From: an uncultured Bacteroidales bacterium
Lineage (GTDB): Bacteria; Bacteroidota; Bacteroidia; Bacteroidales; Muribaculaceae
Assembly (NCBI GenBank): GCA_902779125.1
Contig: CACZAC010000009.1
Location: forward strand, 62,001-126,000
Length of the DNA stretch: 64,000 nucleotides
Reading direction: 5' to 3'
Positions 58,426 through 64,000 of the stretch are shown in pieces (within the stretch, counting starts at the first letter, position 1; every line of letters begins with the position of its first letter). Below the pieces are notes generated by a model, which was not told the DNA's origin, did no database searches, and saw only the letters and a list, made by a program, of their open reading frames with translations. A program made the translations under genes and the position numbers.

Positions 58426-60360
58426 ATGAAAAAGATACTTTTACTCTTGTTGAGTGCGGCAGTCGCCGTTAGTGCTGCCGCCGGCGTAAATCCGCCGTCA
58501 AAACGTGTGCTTCAAGACAAGTCCCGTGGCATACCGCTAGTGGACAAGAACGTGAACAAGGATGTGAAGAGGAAACGTAAGGCTGTGGACGACAGGATGA
58601 TGGCATCTCCCATGCGACAGGCCTTTAACGCTACCGATGACGGCCGGCCCGAGGGAAATCTGAAGCGTTATACACGTTCAGGCAAAGCCGTGATACTAAC
58701 CGACGGTACTTATCAAAGTTTCAATCAGTCCGATACAATGGATATCGTCTATGGATTAGACGGCACCACGGTTTATCTGAAAAACATCCTTTATGGGTCC
58801 AATGTGAAATTTGGAGACTATTGGGTACAGGGACAGCTAAGTGCCGATGGGACGCAAATCACTGTGCCGATGGGACAGCGCATTTATCACCAAACATCGC
58901 CAAGCATCAATGTTGTGCTGGCATGGGGTAGGTCGTCATACACAGTTCATGGTACATCCTCACGATTCACCTTTGAAGTGAATGAGGATGTGACCGAGGC
59001 GGTTTACCTGATTGATGGCAATACCATCACCCTGCAGGACTCATTCACGACACTAGGGAGTTTGAATCCCGGTTTTGAGGGCACCGGCCTTGGCTGTATA
59101 GGTCGTTCAGGTACCTCAGATCCTACTTTTGCTGGCTTCTTTGAGTGGGAAACGGTACTCACTTTCGCTTCCTTCACGCCAAATCTCATCACCGAGATTC
59201 CCGAGAGCTGCACAGTACACAAGTATAAACGTAATAGTACTTCTATTTATCAAGCATGGTACATTGATTCTCCAATAGTTGATTTAACCGATGGCATTTT
59301 CAAGGTTGCCTTCGACCGCGACAACCAACCTGACGTTTATATTCAGAATCCAATGTGGGCATTAGATGTCATGAACACTTGGGTGAAAGGCAGCTATAAT
59401 CGTTTCACAAAAATCATCACCATCCCCACCGGCCAGTATTTGAATTGGTCTGAACAATACCAATATGGCGAAGTTTTGGGGTGGGGAAACACCTATTTTT
59501 ATCAGGATAGTGTTGATGATGAAGGTAATCCCCATTACGACATGGGCCATGAGGTTAGCCAGAGTGTCAAAGAGATACGGATGAAGGTTGACGGTGATAA
59601 TCTCTACCTGCTGGGGACTCAAGGTGACTACTACGCCGATTTTCCCGACAACTATGTTGCTACGGGTATGATGGCCTATTGGAGTGATTATTTCGATTTC
59701 TCCGCTTTAGAGTTCAGCAATCATGACGGGTCGGGTGACGATTTGCCTTGGGGCGTGCGCATTAACATAGCCCCCGCAGTACCCGCCAATCCCACCATCG
59801 TCGAGTGGCGTGACTGCGGTAATGAGTCGGGCTTCAGCAGACTCGACTTCACCCTGCCTGAATACGATGTCGATGGTAAGCCGCTGGATCCCGAATTGTT
59901 GAGTTATAGCATCGTCTTGGATGATAATCAACTGTTTACCTTCGATGCTGCCACCTATGGGTATAACCTTACCGAGGACATCACCGAGGTCACCTATGAG
60001 GTCTACTCTACTGGTTATGACTTCCAGCCATTTTGTGTATACTTCTATCGCACCAATGCCGAAGGCTACGAGCCCTTCTTCAATTGGCGCATCGGCATCC
60101 AGGCTCATTATACGGTTGACGGCGTGAGGTATTCCTCTGGCATAGTATATGACGAGGTGTTCGACAATCCCAACTCAATGCTTGGTGACGTGAATATGGA
60201 CAACCAGGTGAGCATCAGTGATGTGACAACCCTCATCGACTACCTGCTCAGTGAGGACTCCACAAGCATCAATTTGTCCAATGCCGACATCAATCAAGAT
60301 CAGGCCGTTTCCATTGCCGATGTCACGGCGCTGATTGATATGCTGCTGGCTGGCAATTGA
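58426..60360 (+). CDS. Secreted protein of unknown function with dockerin-like repeats
   Basis: The 644-residue protein has a signal peptide (LLLLLSAAVAVSAAAG) and a basic segment after it (KDVKRKRKAVDDRMM). Residues about 70-560 are beta-rich, with two repeats of a similar layout (VYLKNILYGSNVKFGDYWVQ near 110; VYIQNPMWALDVMNTWVKG near 310) in which a short strand block is followed by a GQ-containing turn. No family was recognised. The C-terminus has a dockerin-like pair (DVNMDNQVSISDVTTLIDYL, DINQDQAVSIADVTALIDML), as in the endonuclease at 13090. It is likely to be a surface or secreted structural protein. Confidence 0.8.
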   Translation: MKKILLLLLSAAVAVSAAAGVNPPSKRVLQDKSRGIPLVDKNVNKDVKRKRKAVDDRMMASPMRQAFNATDDGRPEGNLKRYTRSGKAVILTDGTYQSFNQSDTMDIVYGLDGTTVYLKNILYGSNVKFGDYWVQGQLSADGTQITVPMGQRIYHQTSPSINVVLAWGRSSYTVHGTSSRFTFEVNEDVTEAVYLIDGNTITLQDSFTTLGSLNPGFEGTGLGCIGRSGTSDPTFAGFFEWETVLTFASFTPNLITEIPESCTVHKYKRNSTSIYQAWYIDSPIVDLTDGIFKVAFDRDNQPDVYIQNPMWALDVMNTWVKGSYNRFTKIITIPTGQYLNWSEQYQYGEVLGWGNTYFYQDSVDDEGNPHYDMGHEVSQSVKEIRMKVDGDNLYLLGTQGDYYADFPDNYVATGMMAYWSDYFDFSALEFSNHDGSGDDLPWGVRINIAPAVPANPTIVEWRDCGNESGFSRLDFTLPEYDVDGKPLDPELLSYSIVLDDNQLFTFDAATYGYNLTEDITEVTYEVYSTGYDFQPFCVYFYRTNAEGYEPFFNWRIGIQAHYTVDGVRYSSGIVYDEVFDNPNSMLGDVNMDNQVSISDVTTLIDYLLSEDSTSINLSNADINQDQAVSIADVTALIDMLLAGN

Positions 60361-60388
60361 CGCCAAGTACCAGCTGTCCACAATGAAC

Positions 60389-60420
60389 AATTAACGGCGC
60401 CCCGAGGGACGCCGTTAATT
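60389..60420. terminator. Convergent terminator
   Basis: AATTAACGGCG (60389-60399) pairs with CGCCGTTAATT (60410-60420), between the dockerin gene and convergent rpoZ. Confidence 0.85.
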
Positions 60421-60441
60421 TATTCTATTACTCTTCCTTCA

Positions 60442-60774
60442 TTAGAAATCCTCTTTCTCCTTTGCCAGGTTGCGGTATGCAAGTTTATCTTCCAGATACT
60501 CTTGCGTTGCAATCAACGTGGGCTTCGGCAGTTTCTCGTAATACTTCGAGATTTCAATCTGCTCACGGTTCTCGCTGATTTCCTCCAAGTTGTCATTCAG
60601 GGTAGCAAACTCCTGAAGTTTCTTCTCAAGGTCGGATTTCATCTCGGCAGCAATCTCATTGGCTCGCTTGCTGATGATGCAAACGGTCTCATAGATGTTG
60701 CCTGTGGGTTCAGCCATCTCGATGATGTCATGCACAGTGGTGGTGAGTGGCGCATTTGTCTTCTTGTAATCCAT
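60442..60774 (-). CDS. rpoZ: RNA polymerase omega subunit family protein
   Basis: A 110-residue protein of the Bacteroidetes omega-like family (MDYKKTNAPLTTTVHDI, IYETVCIISKRANEIAAEMK). The motif with ISKRAN in a helix matches the omega core that clamps the beta' C-terminus. The tail (EYLEDKLAYRNLAKEKEDF) is helical. It follows bamD by 41 bases, a conserved pair in the phylum, and ends at a terminator, so the usual next genes (coaBC, recN) are not here. Confidence 0.85.
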   Translation of the reverse strand: MDYKKTNAPLTTTVHDIIEMAEPTGNIYETVCIISKRANEIAAEMKSDLEKKLQEFATLNDNLEEISENREQIEISKYYEKLPKPTLIATQEYLEDKLAYRNLAKEKEDF

Positions 60775-60815
60775 GTCTGCTATATATAATTAAATGTGTT
60801 ATTATTCCAACTTAA

Positions 60816-61622
60816 TCAATTGCCGTTTACATACTTATTGGCAATCTTAAAGATATTGTCAGCCTCCTTGCGCATCTTGCTGTCAGGAAAGTCGTTGGTG
60901 AAGGAGTAGTACTCGTCAATGACGGTACGGAAACGGTCCAGTTTCTTCTCGACAACACTCTCGGTGGCTTCCTTGAAACGAGCCCTAAGCACCAGCATCT
61001 CCAACTCCTCCTTGTACTTGCTGTAAGGATAGTCCTTGATGGCATTCTGAGCAGTGATAACAGCGCTCTCATAGTTGTTGCCCATGTAGTTCCCCAGATT
61101 GTAGTACAAGGTCGCATTCTGCAATTCCTTGAGCACCAACTTGTCCTGAAGCTCAAAAATGGCACTCTGGGCAATTGACACCTTGTCGCTCTTGGGGAAA
61201 TAGTCCAGGAATGCCTGCAGTTCTTCCATTGCGCGGATGGTCTCGGTCTGGTCCAACTGAGCATCGGGAGAGTCCAGATAGAAACCGTAGCCCGCATAGA
61301 AACGTGCCAACTCGGCATACTGGCCACGAGGATAACGCTGGTAATACTGCTTGAAGTAGGAACCGGCACTGATGTAGTCCTTGTTCTCGTAGTAACTCAG
61401 ACCCAGCAGGTAAAGCGACTCCTCGGCATGAGGTGTTCCACGGAACACGGGCACGAGATCAGTCAGAATGGTATAAGCCTGTGCATAACGCTTGTTTTCA
61501 AACGCCTTCTTGGCATAGGCGTACTTGTACTCAAGGTCATCGCTTTTCATCACCTTGTTGTACTCACCACAGCCTGCCAACATACAAGCCAGAGCCACTA
61601 TTATCGTCAATTTTCTGATCAT
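60816..61622 (-). CDS. bamD: Outer membrane assembly lipoprotein BamD
   Basis: BamD is part of the beta-barrel assembly machine. The start is set at 61622, because the promoter's predicted start point near 61645 leaves no leader for an ATG at 61643. The 268-residue lipoprotein has a lipobox (IVALACMLAGCGEY) and five or so TPR-like helical repeats (AYAKKAFENKRYAQAYTILTDL, SLYLLGLSYYENKDYISAGSYF and others). The end (FPDSKMRKEADNIFKIANKYV) is as in other Bacteroidetes BamD. rpoZ follows in the operon. Confidence 0.93.
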   Translation of the reverse strand: MIRKLTIIVALACMLAGCGEYNKVMKSDDLEYKYAYAKKAFENKRYAQAYTILTDLVPVFRGTPHAEESLYLLGLSYYENKDYISAGSYFKQYYQRYPRGQYAELARFYAGYGFYLDSPDAQLDQTETIRAMEELQAFLDYFPKSDKVSIAQSAIFELQDKLVLKELQNATLYYNLGNYMGNNYESAVITAQNAIKDYPYSKYKEELEMLVLRARFKEATESVVEKKLDRFRTVIDEYYSFTNDFPDSKMRKEADNIFKIANKYVNGN

Positions 61623-61651
61623 CAAAAAGTCGTTTTTGCGCATTTAGCCCG

Positions 61652-61683
61652 CAAAATTAGTCATTTTTTATAAGATGTGCAAA
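61652..61683 (-). promoter_or_regulatory. Promoter of the bamD-rpoZ operon
   Basis: Minus-strand TTTG (61680-61683) and TAATTTTG (61652-61659), spacer 20. Confidence 0.75.
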
Positions 61684-61756
61684 CCACAACCCCAATTTGG
61701 AGAAATATTTCGCAAAATTTAACGGACAGTCTCCGAAAAATGCCGTTTCCATGACG

Positions 61757-61783
61757 TTGATTGAGGAAAATGTTGTAAATTTG
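61757..61783 (+). promoter_or_regulatory. Promoter of bcp
   Basis: TTG at 61757-61759 and TAAATTTG at 61776-61783; the spacer is a little short (16 bases). Confidence 0.5.
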
Positions 61784-61816
61784 TGGTTTAAATTAACCAT
61801 TAAACTCAATGTCATC

Positions 61817-62272
61817 ATGAAAATTGGAGATAAGATACCAGAACTCCTGGGACTGGACCAGAACGGAAATGAAGTGAAAGCTAGCGACTTTGCAGGCAGG
61901 AAACTCATCATCTACTTTTATCCTAAAGACAACACTCCCGGCTGTACTGCCGAGGCGTGCAGTCTGGCCACGGGCTATGGTGCGCTGAAACGTGCCGGCT
62001 TTGCGCTGCTGGGCGTGAGCAAGGACAGCGCAGCCAGCCACCAGAAGTTTGCCGACAAATACAGCCTGCCCTTCCCGCTGATTGCCGATGTGGACACGAC
62101 GTTGAACCAGGCCTTCGGAGTGTGGCGCGAGAAGAAGATGGCCGGCCGCACCTACATGGGTACTGTGCGCACCACCTTCATCATCGACGAACAGGGCGTG
62201 GTCACGCACATCATCGAGAAAGTGAACACTAAGGACAGCGCCAACCAGATACTGGAGATAGTTAATAGTTAA
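61817..62272 (+). CDS. bcp: Thioredoxin-dependent thiol peroxidase (BCP type peroxiredoxin)
   Basis: Reduces hydroperoxides with electrons from thioredoxin. The start is set at 61817 (MKIGDKIPELLGLDQNG), after the promoter; earlier in-frame ATGs precede it. The 151-residue protein has the peroxidatic and resolving cysteines in TPGCTAEACSL near residue 46, spaced as in E. coli BCP. The last three codons and stop lie inside a heptamer tandem repeat (62260-62294), so its C-terminus is set by repeat DNA. Confidence 0.92.
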   Translation: MKIGDKIPELLGLDQNGNEVKASDFAGRKLIIYFYPKDNTPGCTAEACSLATGYGALKRAGFALLGVSKDSAASHQKFADKYSLPFPLIADVDTTLNQAFGVWREKKMAGRTYMGTVRTTFIIDEQGVVTHIIEKVNTKDSANQILEIVNS

Positions 62273-62294
62273 TAGTTAATAGTTAATAGTTAAT
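62260..62294 (+). repeat. Five heptamer tandem repeats, AGTTAAT
   Basis: AGTTAAT is repeated five times exactly (62260-62294), starting inside the bcp coding end. Each heptamer carries an in-frame-shifting unit, and its G-T-T-A core is like the GTTTAGA units in the dispersed elements. Confidence 0.85.
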
Positions 62295-62331
62295 GGTTGA
62301 CTTTTGATAATCGATAAGAGAGATATATACT

Positions 62332-64000
62332 ATGAAGAAGATATTTTTGACACTTGTGATGCTGGTGCTCGCCATGGGTGCCAGCGCTTTGACGCTTGAG
62401 GAATGCGTGTTGCGCGGCAATTCACCCAGGGGCATCGGTGCCATGCAACCCTCCAAGAGTGACGGCCGTTACTTTTACCGCCTGAGTGACAACGGTAACA
62501 CCATCAAGCGCATCAGCTATGCCAAGGGTGACGAGAGCGTGCTGCTCGACACCAGCGACCAACTGGTGACGGGTTGGGACGACTTTGAGGTGACCGCCGA
62601 CGGCGCCTACGTCCTGCTGTGGAACAATAGCCAGGAAATCTACCGCTACAGTTTCAGCGCCGACTACTATGTGTATGACCTGAAGAACAAGACGATGAAG
62701 GCCTTGAGCGACGGCGGCGGTGAGGAAATCGCCACCCTCTCGCCCGACGGTAAGCGCGTGGCCTATGTCAAGGATAACAACGTGTTTGTGCGCAACCTGG
62801 CCGACGGCACCACCGTGCAGGTGACCCACGACGGAAAGAAGAACAACATCATCTATGGCGTGCCCGACTGGGTATATCAGGAGGAACTGGGCATGCTCAA
62901 CACATTGAACTGGTCGAGCGACAGCCGTTCGCTGGCGTTCCTGCGCTGGGACGAGAGCCAGGTGAAGATGGCGTCGATGGTCATCTACCAGGGCACCTGC
63001 AACCCCAAGGACGAGTATGCGCTCTATCCCGGCCGTTACGACTTCAAGTATCCCGTTGCCGGCGAGAAGAACTCCATTGTTAGCGTCCATTGCTATGACG
63101 TGGTGGATGGCACGTTCAAGAAACTCAATGTGCCGCTGGATGAGGAGGACTACGTGTGCCACATCACCTTCAGCCCCGATCCGCAACGGCTGATGGTGCA
63201 ACGCTTGAACCGTCACCAGAACGACCTGCGCATTTACGCCGTCAACCCCATGACAGGCGCTGCCAAGGAGGTCTATCACGAGACGTCGGACACCTGGGTG
63301 GATGCCGAAACGAGCCAGCAGGTGCAATATGAAGACAAATTCTTTGTCATCCCCAGCGAGCGCTCGGGCTTCATGCAGCTCTACCAGTATGACCTGAACG
63401 GCAAGCTGATGCGCCAACTCACCAACGACGAGAATCGCATCATCTCACAATTCTACGGCTACGACAAGGCTACCAAGCGTTTCTACTATCAGGCATCGTG
63501 CGGTCCGTTGAACCGCGTCGTCGAGTATGTGGACGCCAAGGGAAAGGTGAAGCGCCTGGCGCCGTCAACTGCTGACGGTCAAGGTACTGCATCGGCAATT
63601 TTCAACGGAGACTTCAGCTACTATGTGGGCAGCTACAGCGATGCTCAGACACCGAACCAGTACCGCATCTACGACCGCAACGGCAAGCGCGTGCGCGACC
63701 TGCAACTCAACGAGGAATATGCGCGTCGCTACACCGCTGTAGACGTGCCCAAGAAGGAATTCTTCACCGTTGAGTGCAACGGCTATCTGCTTAACGGTTA
63801 CATGATTAAGCCCGTGGATTTCGACCCGAACAAGAAGTATCCTGTCATCATGGAACACTACAACGGTCCCGGTTCGCAGGAGGTCGTCAACCGATGGCGC
63901 ATGGGTTGGGAGCAGTACTTCGCCACCCAGGGCTACATCGTCTGCGAGGTGGACAGCCGCGGCACGGGATTCCGTGGCAAGGAATTCGAGTCCATCACCT
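62332..64000 (+). CDS. Dipeptidyl peptidase IV-like S9 peptidase (3' partial)
   Basis: The frame is open from ATG 62332 to the window end; 556 residues are visible. A signal peptide (FLTLVMLVLAMGASALT) is followed by the beta-propeller. PDWVYQEELGML (about 182-193) is the DPP IV double-Glu motif that holds the substrate N-terminus, with the first Glu of WVYEEE replaced by Gln. DKATKRFYYQAS and YPVIMEHYNGPGSQ mark the propeller end and the start of the alpha/beta hydrolase. The catalytic Ser, Asp and His lie beyond the window. It releases N-terminal dipeptides, usually X-Pro, outside the cytosol. Confidence 0.9.
   Translation, partial: MKKIFLTLVMLVLAMGASALTLEECVLRGNSPRGIGAMQPSKSDGRYFYRLSDNGNTIKRISYAKGDESVLLDTSDQLVTGWDDFEVTADGAYVLLWNNSQEIYRYSFSADYYVYDLKNKTMKALSDGGGEEIATLSPDGKRVAYVKDNNVFVRNLADGTTVQVTHDGKKNNIIYGVPDWVYQEELGMLNTLNWSSDSRSLAFLRWDESQVKMASMVIYQGTCNPKDEYALYPGRYDFKYPVAGEKNSIVSVHCYDVVDGTFKKLNVPLDEEDYVCHITFSPDPQRLMVQRLNRHQNDLRIYAVNPMTGAAKEVYHETSDTWVDAETSQQVQYEDKFFVIPSERSGFMQLYQYDLNGKLMRQLTNDENRIISQFYGYDKATKRFYYQASCGPLNRVVEYVDAKGKVKRLAPSTADGQGTASAIFNGDFSYYVGSYSDAQTPNQYRIYDRNGKRVRDLQLNEEYARRYTAVDVPKKEFFTVECNGYLLNGYMIKPVDFDPNKKYPVIMEHYNGPGSQEVVNRWRMGWEQYFATQGYIVCEVDSRGTGFRGKEFESIT

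Noticed and set aside
1..64000. tRNA and rRNA genes
   Set aside because: All gaps over 60 bases were read; no cloverleaf with a GTTCGANNC arm and no rRNA segment was seen, though a short or divergent tRNA could be missed by eye.

Overview
The window looks like a chromosomal segment of a Bacteroidales bacterium, most like Muribaculaceae or Prevotellaceae; the exact genus cannot be read from sequence alone. The reasons are: promoters of the Bacteroidetes form (TTTG about 20 bases before TAnnTTTG), type IX secretion tails, dockerin-like repeats on many secreted proteins, and housekeeping neighbourhoods usual in this order (parE-coaD-S41 protease, greA-HIT, patatin-recX-comF, bamD-rpoZ). No rRNA, tRNA, CRISPR array, phage or conjugation gene was seen.

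Layout. 1-4.6 kb: the 3' part of a large leucine-rich-repeat surface protein facing a DUF5723 outer-membrane protein. 4.8-9.0 kb: pdxA, a HAD protein, a broken nucleotidyltransferase, and myo-inositol-phosphate synthase. 9.2-17.8 kb: an exopolysaccharide group (Wzc-like tyrosine kinase, UDP-glucose dehydrogenase, two glycosyltransferases) interrupted by a secreted endonuclease I. 17.9-21.7 kb: a redox-dead thioredoxin-fold lipoprotein, a metal P-type ATPase and a divergent small His-rich exported protein. 21.8-30.6 kb: a secreted alpha-amylase behind a LacI-type operator, an M3 peptidase lipoprotein, an EEP-family protein and two overlapping rhomboid proteases. 30.7-38.6 kb: HU, a BspA-like repeat protein, a cation symporter, and an acyltransferase/flippase pair. 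39-46 kb: greA-HIT, a BASS transporter with a 2H phosphoesterase, then parE-coaD-S41 protease. 46-54 kb: PrsW, a dockerin/FGE-domain protein, a sodium:solute symporter and a GHL10 glycosidase. 54-64 kb: pyrE, patatin-recX-comF, a nested pair of mobile elements, a dockerin protein, rpoZ-bamD, bcp and the start of a dipeptidyl peptidase IV.

Two themes link the genes. One is envelope and export biology: six unrelated secreted proteins carry dockerin-like repeats, at least two carry type IX tails, and there are surface-polysaccharide enzymes and several membrane proteases. The other is repeat biology in the gaps: a 300-bp inverted-repeat element with an 8-bp target duplication sits inside a larger hairpin-rich element (57.5-58.3 kb); an exact 9-bp tandem array follows the S41 protease; and a dispersed heptamer element occurs twice. 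The nested element is the best candidate for something undescribed. An orphan promoter-terminator pair (candidate small RNA) at 25.3-25.4 kb is second.
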